Assembly (NCBI GenBank): GCA_947631365.1
Contig: CANRLB010000007.1
Span: forward strand, 1 to 22,246
From: an uncultured Bacilli bacterium
GTDB lineage: Bacteria; Bacillota_I; Bacilli_A; RF39; UBA660
Reading direction: 5' to 3'
DNA length: 22,246 bases
This document shows, in pieces, positions 1-6,770 of this stretch. The notes below the pieces were generated by a model. The model worked only from the letters and a program-made list of their open reading frames with translations. It was not told the DNA's origin and ran no database searches. The position numbers were made by a program, and so were the translations under genes. Numbering within the stretch: position 1 is the first letter of the stretch; each line of letters starts with the position of its first letter.

Positions 1-20
1 ATAATGATAATGGTGATAGT

Positions 21-2291
21 ATGGCCAAGAGGAAAAAATCGAAAGAAACAAACAATTCAGGAATGAGTGTTGAACTTACTGGATTAATATTAGCAATTAT
101 TGGCATTATTGGTTTTGGCTTTGGACATGTCGGAACAATTATCAAAGAATTTGCTATGTTTTTATTTGGCTCTTGGTGGCTAATTTTTGTTATTTATCTT
201 TTATTTGTTGGCTTATATATGTTATTTAAAAGAAAAATGCCGAAATTTTTTTCATCAAGATTAATAGGGCTTTACTTAATTGTTCTTGTTATTTTAGCAT
301 CTAGTCATTTCACTTTTTTAAACAAAATAGGCGAACCAGGAAAAATAATTACTGAAACTATTAATCGTTACATGGATAGAATTGGGACAATTGATTTAAC
401 AAGTTCTATTTTAAATACAGGTGATACAACTTTGGCTATTGGGGGAGGTTTAGTCGGAGCTTTAGTTATAAGTGCTTTATATTTTTTATTTGCTAGAGTA
501 GGCTCAATTATTGTTTTAGTAGTGATTGCAATTTTTGGAATTATTATGCTCTTTAATGTTACTTTATCTGATTTAATTGATAGTGTTAAAGAATTTTTCA
601 GCCGCAACAAAAGATATAGTGAAGAAAATGACGAAAAGAAAGATGAGGAAGAAGAAATTCCAAGTTTATCTAAAATTAGTGAAGAAGCTGTCTCTAGTAA
701 TAGTTTACCAGAGCCAGAAGATAAAATTGTTCTTAGAAGTTTAGCAGATGCTAAATTTAAAAAAGACGATGTTAAGGATATAGTTACAATGGAACCAGAA
801 GTCGTTAATGAAGAAGATGAAGAACCAATTTTAACAAAATCAATGTCTTCTTATAAGTTGCCTCCTTTATCTATTTTAAATGAAATAAAAAAAGATAAAA
901 AAACAGGCCTTGATTCTTATACTTTAAATAATAAAGATGTATTGGAAAGAGTTTTAAAAGATTTTCAAATAACAGCAAAAGTAGTTGATATACATGTAGG
1001 ACCCGCTGTTACGCAATATGAAATAGTTGTACCTGCCGGAACTAAAGTAAGCAGAATTTTATCAATTAATAAAGAAATAGCTTTGGCTTTAGCAGCTAAA
1101 GATGTCCGTATTGAAGCCCCTATACCAGGAAAAAGCACTATTGGTATTGAAATACCTAATCAAAATATTTGTCCCGTTTCATTTAGAGAAATTTTAGAGG
1201 CTAACTATTCATTTAAAGATAAATATGATATTATGATAACTTTAGGAAAAAATTTGATGGGAAAACCAATTGTTGCTGATATGGCTAAAATGCCTCATCT
1301 TTTGGTGGCTGGTTCAACTGGAAGTGGTAAATCAGTATGTATCAATTCAATTATTTGCTCGATTTTAATGAATTATAATCCTAATGATGTTAAACTCATT
1401 ATGGTTGACCCTAAAAAAGTTGAACTTACAAATTATAATGGGACCCCACATCTTTTATGTCCCGTAGTAAATGATCCTAAAAAAGCCTCTATTATGCTTC
1501 AAAATGTTGTAAGAGAGATGGAAAAAAGATATGATCAATTTGCAGAAGTGGGTGTTAAAAAAATAAATGAATATAATGTTTATATTGAGAAAGAAAATAA
1601 AAAACATCCTGATTCACCTTTACCAAAAATGCCTTTTATGGTAGTTATTATAGATGAACTTGCTGATTTAATGCTTGTGGCTAGTAAAGAAGTAGAAGAT
1701 TCTATTATGCGAATTACGCAAATGGCAAGAGCGGCCGGTATTCATTTAATTGTTGCTACTCAAAGACCATCAACAGATGTCATAACTGGGGTAGTAAAGG
1801 CTAATATTCCATCTCGTATTTGTTTTGCTGTTGCAAGTCAAATTGATAGTAGAACTGCTCTTGATATGAGCGGAGCTGAAAAACTACTTGGTAAAGGTGA
1901 TATGTTATATTTACCGATGGGAGAAAATACGCCTGAACGTATTCAAGGCTGTTTTATATCTGATGAAGAAATTAACCGTTTAATTAATTATTGTTCAAAA
2001 CAAATTAAAGTAAGTTATGAAGAGGGAATGAGTTTAACAGAGGCTCATGCAAATACTTCAAGTGGGTCAGGAAATGGTGAAGATGATTATGATGATCCAA
2101 TGTATGATGAGATAGTTGAATTTGCTATGCAAACTGGTAAAATAAGTGCTTCACTTATTCAAAGAAAATTTAGATTTGGATTTAATCGAGCAGCCAGAAT
2201 GATTGATTTATTAGAAGCAAGAGGTATAGTTGGTCCCCAAAATGGTAGTAAACCTAGAGAAGTTATTAAAAAGAATAATAATGAGGATTAA
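21..2291 (+). CDS. ftsK: DNA translocase FtsK/SpoIIIE
   Basis: This is a hexameric, membrane-anchored ATPase that pumps double-stranded DNA during septation; in spore-formers the same family moves the chromosome into the forespore. The 756-residue protein opens with several hydrophobic segments (about residues 15-180, a four-helix FtsK membrane domain). An acidic linker follows, then the motor: Walker A GSTGSGKS at 431-438 and Walker B with D545-E546 in VVIIDEL. The end carries a winged-helix gamma domain (about 690-745, with RKFRFGFNRAARMIDLLE), which reads orientation signals on DNA. Length matches Bacilli FtsK/SpoIIIE. The ATG is preceded by GGTGA at 12-16. The family is certain. Whether it works as SpoIIIE or as vegetative FtsK cannot be told from this sequence; the cotJ genes just downstream make a sporulation role possible. 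Confidence 0.96.
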   Translation: MAKRKKSKETNNSGMSVELTGLILAIIGIIGFGFGHVGTIIKEFAMFLFGSWWLIFVIYLLFVGLYMLFKRKMPKFFSSRLIGLYLIVLVILASSHFTFLNKIGEPGKIITETINRYMDRIGTIDLTSSILNTGDTTLAIGGGLVGALVISALYFLFARVGSIIVLVVIAIFGIIMLFNVTLSDLIDSVKEFFSRNKRYSEENDEKKDEEEEIPSLSKISEEAVSSNSLPEPEDKIVLRSLADAKFKKDDVKDIVTMEPEVVNEEDEEPILTKSMSSYKLPPLSILNEIKKDKKTGLDSYTLNNKDVLERVLKDFQITAKVVDIHVGPAVTQYEIVVPAGTKVSRILSINKEIALALAAKDVRIEAPIPGKSTIGIEIPNQNICPVSFREILEANYSFKDKYDIMITLGKNLMGKPIVADMAKMPHLLVAGSTGSGKSVCINSIICSILMNYNPNDVKLIMVDPKKVELTNYNGTPHLLCPVVNDPKKASIMLQNVVREMEKRYDQFAEVGVKKINEYNVYIEKENKKHPDSPLPKMPFMVVIIDELADLMLVASKEVEDSIMRITQMARAAGIHLIVATQRPSTDVITGVVKANIPSRICFAVASQIDSRTALDMSGAEKLLGKGDMLYLPMGENTPERIQGCFISDEEINRLINYCSKQIKVSYEEGMSLTEAHANTSSGSGNGEDDYDDPMYDEIVEFAMQTGKISASLIQRKFRFGFNRAARMIDLLEARGIVGPQNGSKPREVIKKNNNED

Positions 2292-2351
2292 TTTAAAATG
2301 ATTATTTTTTCTATATCTTGACATAAAATTAAATATAATTAAAAAAGTCAG

Positions 2352-2381
2352 TTTACAAAGATTTTTAACATATGTTAAAAT
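2352..2381 (+). promoter_or_regulatory. candidate sigma-A promoter for the thioredoxin-fold gene
   Basis: TTTACA (2352-2357) and TAAAAT (2376-2381) are separated by 18 bases, and a TG at 2373-2374 gives an extended -10. The predicted start of transcription, near 2388, lies almost on the ribosome binding site, so the leader would be very short. The call is therefore tentative. Confidence 0.4.
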
Positions 2382-2404
2382 ATTAGTGAAAGGATATGGT
2401 ACTA

Positions 2405-3013
2405 ATGAGTCAAATTAAGACTGAAGCTACTAAAAAGTCAACTAAAAGTAGCAATTTAAAAAAAGTAGTAAAAGAAGTTAGTGCAGAGAAAAAAAAGATT
2501 AATCCTAAAAATTATTTATATTCTCTATTAATATTAGTAGTAGGAATACTTTTAACATTATTATTTTTTAAATGGTATAATGTTAAAAAAGAAGAAAAAT
2601 TAATGATAAGCTATTTGCTTGCAACTAATACTATTGAATCAAGTATAAATGATTTAAGTTCATTAGAAATAATTAGGCAAGAAGCGCCATCTTCGTATTT
2701 TATATATATAGGTTATACTAAAGATGAAGATATTTATAATTTTGAAATAGAATTAAAAAAATTAATCGATGAATATAAATTAAATGACATTTTTTATTAT
2801 GTTGATATGACAGAATATAAAGAAAATAATAAAGAATATTTAAAATTAGTTAAAAATAGTTTAGATATTGATGATTTAAATAATATTCCAGCCATTATTT
2901 ATGTGGAAAATGGTAAAATTGAAAATATCTTAGATGGTGTTAAAAATACAAAATTAAAAATAGATGATGTTAAAAAATTATTAGATATTTACGGATTTGA
3001 AACTATAAAATAG
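2405..3013 (+). CDS. membrane-anchored thioredoxin-fold protein lacking CxxC
   Basis: I do not recognise a named family. The product (202 residues from the ATG at 2405) has a basic, Lys-rich N-terminus, one membrane span at about 38-57, and an outside domain whose layout resembles thioredoxin. That domain has a strand SYFIYIGYT (98-105), a helix, a strand IFYYVDMTE (129-137), and IPAIIYVENGKI (161-172), where P162 sits at the usual cis-proline site. The position normally holding CxxC reads YTKDEDIY, so no redox pair is present and disulfide exchange is unlikely; a binding or assembly role is inferred. An in-frame ATG at 2396 sits only one base after the AAAGGA ribosome binding site (2389-2394). 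The ATG at 2405 has normal spacing and is preferred. The gene lies between ftsK and cotJ. Confidence 0.75.
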   Translation: MSQIKTEATKKSTKSSNLKKVVKEVSAEKKKINPKNYLYSLLILVVGILLTLLFFKWYNVKKEEKLMISYLLATNTIESSINDLSSLEIIRQEAPSSYFIYIGYTKDEDIYNFEIELKKLIDEYKLNDIFYYVDMTEYKENNKEYLKLVKNSLDIDDLNNIPAIIYVENGKIENILDGVKNTKLKIDDVKKLLDIYGFETIK

Positions 3014-3043
3014 GCATCAGCATATAAGGCATTTGAATTATCT

Positions 3044-3052
3044 CATACATTA
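3044..3052 (+). promoter_or_regulatory. candidate sporulation-sigma -10 element before cotJ
   Basis: CATACATTA fits the -10 consensus of both sigma-E (CATACANT) and sigma-K (CATANNNTA). The cotJ operon of Bacillus subtilis is known to be sigma-E dependent. An upstream GCATATA (3020-3026) resembles a sigma-E -35, but the 17-base spacer is longer than the usual 14-15. The expected transcript would begin close to the AGGAGGT ribosome binding site (3057-3063), leaving a very short leader. Confidence 0.35.
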
Positions 3053-3072
3053 ATGTAGGAGGTAATTTTTTT

Positions 3073-3549
3073 ATGTTATTTGATAATAACAATGTTGATT
3101 TAGATTTTGCTCTTTTAAATTTAACTAATGGCGTAAAGGTTCCAATGAATATGAATATGGCAAATAAAACATTTGATAAAAGTAATCCTAATATTTTACC
3201 AGCAAAAGATGGATTTTTAAGAGGAAATATGTTTAAAAATGAATATATGCCTTATAAAAATTTAACTTATGTTGATATTCGCCCTAGAAATGAAAGAGAA
3301 GCAAAATTATTTAATGTTATGCAATATTCATTTGCCATCAATGATTTAAATCTTTATTTAGATTTACATCCAGATGATAGGGAGGTAATGGCTTTATTTG
3401 AAGAATTTGTCAAAAATGAAAAGGAAGCCAAAAAGGAATATATGGAAAGCTACGGACCACTTACTGTAACTAAAACAAAAGGAAATAAATTTACTTGGAT
3501 TGATAATCCTTGGCCTTGGGAAGACTTAGGAGGTAATATTTATGTTTAA
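3073..3549 (+). CDS. cotJB: CotJA-CotJB fusion, spore coat protein
   Basis: CotJ proteins are inner spore-coat components found alongside a manganese catalase-like protein. CotJA and CotJB are normally separate, each around 80-90 residues. Here a single 158-residue protein carries both. GFLRGNMFKNEYMPYKN (47-63) resembles the CotJA motif (GTLFPELYRPY type). Residues 76-150 match CotJB: a helical YSFAINDLNLYLDLHPDD, then YGPL, and the Trp-rich end WIDNPWPWED. The first 40 residues are Asn/Met-rich and of unknown role. A strong AGGAGGT ribosome binding site (3057-3063) precedes the ATG. The 3' end overlaps cotJC by 8 bases, so the two are probably co-translated. CotJB identity is secure; the CotJA portion is shorter than the free protein and rests on one motif. 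Confidence 0.88.
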   Translation: MLFDNNNVDLDFALLNLTNGVKVPMNMNMANKTFDKSNPNILPAKDGFLRGNMFKNEYMPYKNLTYVDIRPRNEREAKLFNVMQYSFAINDLNLYLDLHPDDREVMALFEEFVKNEKEAKKEYMESYGPLTVTKTKGNKFTWIDNPWPWEDLGGNIYV

Positions 3550-4099
3550 ATATGTAAAACATACTAATTATCCTATTAACATTTCTAAAAAGGATTTGAG
3601 AATGGCTAAATATCTTTTAACGCAATTTGGTGGTGCAAATGGTGAATTGGCCGCTGCAATGCGTTATTTTAGCCAAAAATTTACTATGCCGGATGATAAA
3701 GGAAGAGCTTTACTTAATGATATAGCTACGGAAGAACTTGGGCATTGTGAAATGATTTGTACAATGGTTCATGAACTTACGAAGGATGCTACAATTAAAG
3801 AATTAGAGGAAGCTGGACTTTCTTCTTACTATGCTGATCACAATAAAGGAATTTATCCAGTAGATGCATCAGGTGTACCTTTCACTGCTACTTATTTTGC
3901 TGTTACTGCTGATCCAATTGCAGATTTAATGGAAGATATGGCTGCTGAACAAAAAGCTAGAGCGGTTTATGAAAATTTAATCGATTTAACTGATGATGAA
4001 GATGTTTTAGCTCCCCTTTTATTTTTAAGACAAAGAGAAGTTGTCCATTTTAATCGTTTTAAAGAATTATATGAATATTATAAAAGTAAAGGTTTTTAA
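3542..4099 (+). CDS. cotJC: CotJC, manganese catalase-family spore coat protein
   Basis: CotJC is a coat-associated member of the dimanganese catalase family, thought to remove hydrogen peroxide at the spore surface. The 185-residue length is normal. The ferritin-like four-helix bundle keeps the expected metal ligands: E35 (GELAAAMRYF), E65 and H68 (ATEELGHCEM), E136 (AAEQKAR) and H169 (REVVHFNRF). An active dimanganese centre is therefore plausible. The start codon lies inside the end of the CotJA-CotJB gene, whose coding sequence supplies its ribosome binding site (GGAGGT, 3529-3534). A strong terminator follows at once, so the cotJ transcript probably ends here. Confidence 0.95.
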   Translation: MFKYVKHTNYPINISKKDLRMAKYLLTQFGGANGELAAAMRYFSQKFTMPDDKGRALLNDIATEELGHCEMICTMVHELTKDATIKELEEAGLSSYYADHNKGIYPVDASGVPFTATYFAVTADPIADLMEDMAAEQKARAVYENLIDLTDDEDVLAPLLFLRQREVVHFNRFKELYEYYKSKGF

Positions 4100-4104
4100 T
4101 TTTT

Positions 4105-4132
4105 AGAACTATCTTAAGGTAGTTCTTTTTTT
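4105..4132 (+). terminator. intrinsic terminator after cotJC
   Basis: AGAACTATC pairs with GGTAGTTCT (one G-U pair) around a TTAA loop, giving a 9-base-pair stem at 4105-4126. A run of seven T (4126-4132) follows. Confidence 0.9.
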
Positions 4133-4171
4133 GTAAGATTATGTCAATTTAGTTAAAAAAAATTAGTAATT

Positions 4172-4200
4172 TAGTATTTTAATCTAAATTTTGGTATAAT
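4172..4200 (+). promoter_or_regulatory. extended -10 promoter
   Basis: TATAAT at 4195-4200 is preceded by TGG (4192-4194), an extended -10. The -35 region is weak (TAGTAT, 4172-4177, 17-base spacer). It would drive the small tail-anchored gene and the UPF0316 gene; the terminator just upstream supports an independent unit. Confidence 0.65.
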
Positions 4201-4227
4201 TATGATAGAAAGTAGGAAAATAGTATT

Positions 4228-4452
4228 ATGGGGAATAAGATGATAATCAATAAATATGAAAATTATAAAAATCGTTTGGAATTGAAAAAAAGCGAATCAA
4301 TTAATCCTATTAGAAGAGATCAATACCAAGAAGATTTAGAAAAAATTGTCCGAAGAGATAAAAGCGAAAATGAAGCTATTATGTGGGGATTTGTTTTAGG
4401 TTTTCTCTTATTTATAATCCTTTTTGTCTGTATTATCATTTTTACCCTTTAG
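4228..4452 (+). CDS. small tail-anchored membrane protein, function unknown
   Basis: I do not recognise this 74-residue protein. It is charged and hydrophilic for about 48 residues, then ends in one hydrophobic span (about 51-74, GFVLGFLLFIILFVC and following), so it should be held in the membrane by its C-terminus with the N-terminal part in the cytoplasm. The ATG at 4228 has AGTAGGA (4211-4217) ten bases upstream. A second in-frame ATG at 4240, with GGGGA just before it, is an alternative start. It has its own promoter and is followed after 18 bases by the UPF0316 gene, so the two are probably co-transcribed. Composition agrees with the neighbours. Confidence 0.7.
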   Translation: MGNKMIINKYENYKNRLELKKSESINPIRRDQYQEDLEKIVRRDKSENEAIMWGFVLGFLLFIILFVCIIIFTL

Positions 4453-4470
4453 TTAGAAAGGATAATTGTT

Positions 4471-4986
4471 ATGTTACTATTTAAGTGCCTTAAAATATTT
4501 TTGGCAAGAATTGCCGATGTTTCTTTGGGGACACTTAAAACAGTTTCATGCGTTAAAGGAAAAATAATTGAACCTTTTACATTAGCTTTTTTTGAAGTAT
4601 TAATTTGGTATTTTATAGCTAGAGAAGTGTTAAATACAGAAGGTAATACTTTTTTAATTGCCATTGTTTATGCTTTGGGTTATGCAACAGGAACTTTAGT
4701 AGGATCTTTATTATCAAAATTGCTAATTAAAGGTGATGTTGGAGTTCAAGTTGTATTGAAAGAGGGAAACAACCAATTAATAAAAAAATTAAGAAAAATA
4801 GGTTATTCTGTATCTATAATAGAACTTAAAGATGATTATGAAGGAAAAAATAGAGATATGCTTTTTATTGAAGTAAATGCCAAAAGATTAAAAGAGTTGA
4901 CAAAACTTATTAAGAATTTTGATCACAATGCTTTTATAGTTGTAAATGATACTAAATTAATAAAAAGCCAGTTTGTAAATAGATAA
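4471..4986 (+). CDS. UPF0316 family membrane protein (DUF5698/DUF2179)
   Basis: The protein belongs to the UPF0316 (YebE-type) family. Its biochemical role is unknown. The first 85 or so residues hold three hydrophobic segments with family-like stretches, ARIADVSLGTLKTVSCVKGK (12-31), FFEVLIWYFIAREVL and ALGYATGTLVGSLLSKLL. A soluble C-terminal DUF2179-type domain (about 90-165) follows, with VVLKEGNNQLIKKLRKIGYS and HNAFIVVND. The length of 171 is normal. The ribosome binding site AAAGGA sits about nine bases before the ATG. No terminator was found after it, so some transcription may run on towards rimP, which has its own strong promoter. Confidence 0.88.
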   Translation: MLLFKCLKIFLARIADVSLGTLKTVSCVKGKIIEPFTLAFFEVLIWYFIAREVLNTEGNTFLIAIVYALGYATGTLVGSLLSKLLIKGDVGVQVVLKEGNNQLIKKLRKIGYSVSIIELKDDYEGKNRDMLFIEVNAKRLKELTKLIKNFDHNAFIVVNDTKLIKSQFVNR

Positions 4987-5011
4987 ATTTGGAGGAATTG
5001 TAATAAAATAC

Positions 5012-5040
5012 TTGTTATAAAGCTTTATTTCTGATATAAT
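5012..5040 (+). promoter_or_regulatory. sigma-A promoter of the rimP-nusA-infB operon
   Basis: TTGTTA (5012-5017), a 17-base spacer and TATAAT (5035-5040), with TGA just before the -10 (5032-5034). Transcription should start near 5047, placing a hairpin in the leader ahead of rimP. Confidence 0.88.
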
Positions 5041-5054
5041 ATTTTTATAAATTT

Positions 5055-5079
5055 AAGTGGGCAAAAATCCCACTTTTAT
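5055..5079 (+). promoter_or_regulatory. leader hairpin upstream of rimP (possible attenuator)
   Basis: AAGTGGG (5055-5061) pairs perfectly with CCCACTT (5069-5075) around a 7-base A-rich loop. A short T-rich run (TTTTATT) follows. It lies between the promoter and rimP, within the predicted leader. The shape is that of a weak terminator, so it could lower or regulate read-through into the operon that encodes NusA itself. That regulatory role is inferred. Confidence 0.6.
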
Positions 5080-5097
5080 TATTAGTTTGAGGTGAAG

Positions 5098-5361
5098 ATG
5101 AAAAAACAAGTAAATGGAACTTTAAAAAAATTACAAGAAAGATTAGAAGAAATATTTAAGCCTAAAGAAATAATAGTCGATGAAATTTATTTAGAAAAAA
5201 AAGGTAAATATACATTTCTGACTATTGTTTTGGATAAAATAGGGGGTATTGATTTAGATGGGATTGTAAAAGCTACTGAAATTATAAATCCTATTGTCGA
5301 TGAATATGATATATGTGATGGTGAATATATTTTAGATGTTATTAGTAAGGAAAGAGGTTAA
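5098..5361 (+). CDS. rimP: ribosome maturation factor RimP, N-terminal domain only
   Basis: RimP helps late assembly of the 30S ribosomal subunit. This 87-residue product matches the N-terminal alpha/beta domain: the IIVDEIYLEKKGKYTFLTIVLDK strands around 26-48 are followed by GGIDLDGIVKATEIINPIVDE and the closing strand EYILDVISKERG. Standard RimP is about 150 residues and continues with an SH3-like C-terminal domain; here the frame stops where the linker (SSPGLERPL in relatives) would begin, and nusA starts two bases later. The ATG at 5098 follows GAGG (5089-5092). An in-frame GTG at 5092 lies within the ribosome binding site and is not preferred. Position before nusA strongly supports the identity. 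Confidence 0.88.
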   Translation: MKKQVNGTLKKLQERLEEIFKPKEIIVDEIYLEKKGKYTFLTIVLDKIGGIDLDGIVKATEIINPIVDEYDICDGEYILDVISKERG

Positions 5362-5363
5362 AA

Positions 5364-6476
5364 ATGGATAGTAAAGCATTTATTAAAGCATTAGAAGCAA
5401 TTGTTAAAGAAAAAAATATTAGTGCTGATGTAGTATTTGAAGCAATGACTTTAGCATTGCAAACAGCTTATAAGAAAAATTTTGATTCGAAAACAAATGT
5501 AAGAGTAGATATTAATAGAGAAACAGGAGAAATTAAAGTTTATTCTTATTTAGTAGTTGTTCCAGAAATTGATGAGGGTAGTGAAGAAGTAGATGAAAAT
5601 GGAAATGTTGTAGAGATTCCTCCTAAGGTTAATCTTGATGCTCAGATTTTATTGGAAGATGCTAAAGAAATTGATCCTAATGCTAAAATTGGAGATACTA
5701 TAGAAAAAGAAGTAACACCAAAAGATTTTGGAAGAGTTGCAGCAGGTACTGCTAAACAAGTGGTAACTCAAAAGATTAGAGAAGCTGAAAAAAATAGTAT
5801 TATTGAGGAATTTCAAGATAAGGAATTTGAACTTATGTTAGGGTTAGTAGCTATGGAAGATCAAAAAAACTACTATATTGACTTAGGTAGAACAAGAGGA
5901 ATGCTTCCTAAAAGTGAAATTATACCTGGGGAAACTATTAAAATGGGCTCAAATATTAGAGTTTATATTACAAAAGTAGAAAGTGGAACAAAAGGACCTA
6001 TCATAATGCTTTCAAGAAAACATTATGGTTTTGTTAAAAGATTGTTTGAATCATTTATTCCAGAACTTGCCTCTGGGGAAGTGATTTTATATGGAGTAGC
6101 AAGAGATGCTGGGAATAGAAGTAAGGTTGCTGTCTATTCAACAAATGAAAGAATTGATGCTATTGGTTCTTGTATAGGGGAAAAAGGCAGCCGTATAGCT
6201 AATATTTTAAAAGAATTGAATGGTGAAAAAGTTGATTTAGTTCTATATGATGAAAATCCAGAAACTTTTATTGCTAATGCTTTATCGCCAGCTAAAAATG
6301 TTATTGTTAATATTACTGATCCTTTAAAAAAGGAAGCTTTAGCAATTGTTACGGATGATAATTTAAGTTTAGCTATTGGTAAGAAAGGCAGCAATATAAG
6401 ATTAGCTAGTAAACTTACTAAATATAAATTAGAAATTAAGACTTTATCACAAATTAATGCAGAGGGAAATCAATAA
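5364..6476 (+). CDS. nusA: transcription termination/antitermination factor NusA
   Basis: NusA binds RNA polymerase, promotes pausing and intrinsic termination, and joins antitermination complexes. The 370 residues match Bacilli NusA and lack the C-terminal AR repeats of proteobacterial forms. The order is an N-terminal polymerase-binding domain (1-125), an S1 domain (about 135-200, with YYIDLGRTRGMLPKSEI), and KH1 and KH2 with their GxxG loops (GEKG 272-275, GKKG 339-342). AGAGG at the end of rimP provides the ribosome binding site, and only two bases separate the genes. The leader hairpin upstream of rimP could let NusA level affect its own operon. Confidence 0.97.
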   Translation: MDSKAFIKALEAIVKEKNISADVVFEAMTLALQTAYKKNFDSKTNVRVDINRETGEIKVYSYLVVVPEIDEGSEEVDENGNVVEIPPKVNLDAQILLEDAKEIDPNAKIGDTIEKEVTPKDFGRVAAGTAKQVVTQKIREAEKNSIIEEFQDKEFELMLGLVAMEDQKNYYIDLGRTRGMLPKSEIIPGETIKMGSNIRVYITKVESGTKGPIIMLSRKHYGFVKRLFESFIPELASGEVILYGVARDAGNRSKVAVYSTNERIDAIGSCIGEKGSRIANILKELNGEKVDLVLYDENPETFIANALSPAKNVIVNITDPLKKEALAIVTDDNLSLAIGKKGSNIRLASKLTKYKLEIKTLSQINAEGNQ

Positions 6477-6491
6477 TTTTAGGAGTTTAAA

Positions 6492-6752
6492 ATGAATGTT
6501 AAAAAAACGCCAATGCGTACTTGTGTAGTTACAAAAGAAAAGTTAGAAAAAAAAGATTTAATTAGAGTTGTTAGAATGCCAGATGGAGAAATATGTGTTG
6601 ATTTAACGGGTAAAAAAAATGGGCGTGGAGCTTATTTAAAAAAAGATTTAGAAGTTTTAGAAAAAGCTAGAAAAAATAAAATTTTAGATAGAATATTAGA
6701 AATAGAAGTAAAAGATAAAGTATATGATGAATTAAATGAATTATTAAAATAA
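6492..6752 (+). CDS. rnpM: RNase P modulator RnpM (YlxR)
   Basis: This is a small RNA-binding protein of the YlxR/DUF448 family. In Bacillus subtilis it is reported to bind RNase P RNA and modulate its activity. The 86 residues contain the family marks RTCVVTKEKLEKKDLIRVVR (9-28) and GKKNGRGAYL (about 40-49), followed by a basic helix. AGGAG (6481-6485) precedes the ATG. In most Bacilli an L7Ae-family gene (ylxQ) lies between this gene and infB; here infB follows after 18 bases with no such gene. Confidence 0.93.
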   Translation: MNVKKTPMRTCVVTKEKLEKKDLIRVVRMPDGEICVDLTGKKNGRGAYLKKDLEVLEKARKNKILDRILEIEVKDKVYDELNELLK

Positions 6753-6770
6753 AGGAAGGTGGATCGTAAG

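Noticed and set aside
2318..2339. TTGACA followed by TATAAT upstream of the thioredoxin-fold gene
   Set aside because: The spacer is only 10 bases, too short for a sigma-A promoter; the extended -10 site at 2373-2381 fits better.
4987..5011. GGAGG (4991-4995) after the UPF0316 gene, as if a small gene began there
   Set aside because: No start codon at suitable distance opens a reading frame longer than a few codons.
5340..5370. Frameshift as the cause of the short RimP
   Set aside because: The sequence after the stop is the nusA start, which matches the NusA N-terminus at once; no leftover C-terminal domain exists in any frame.
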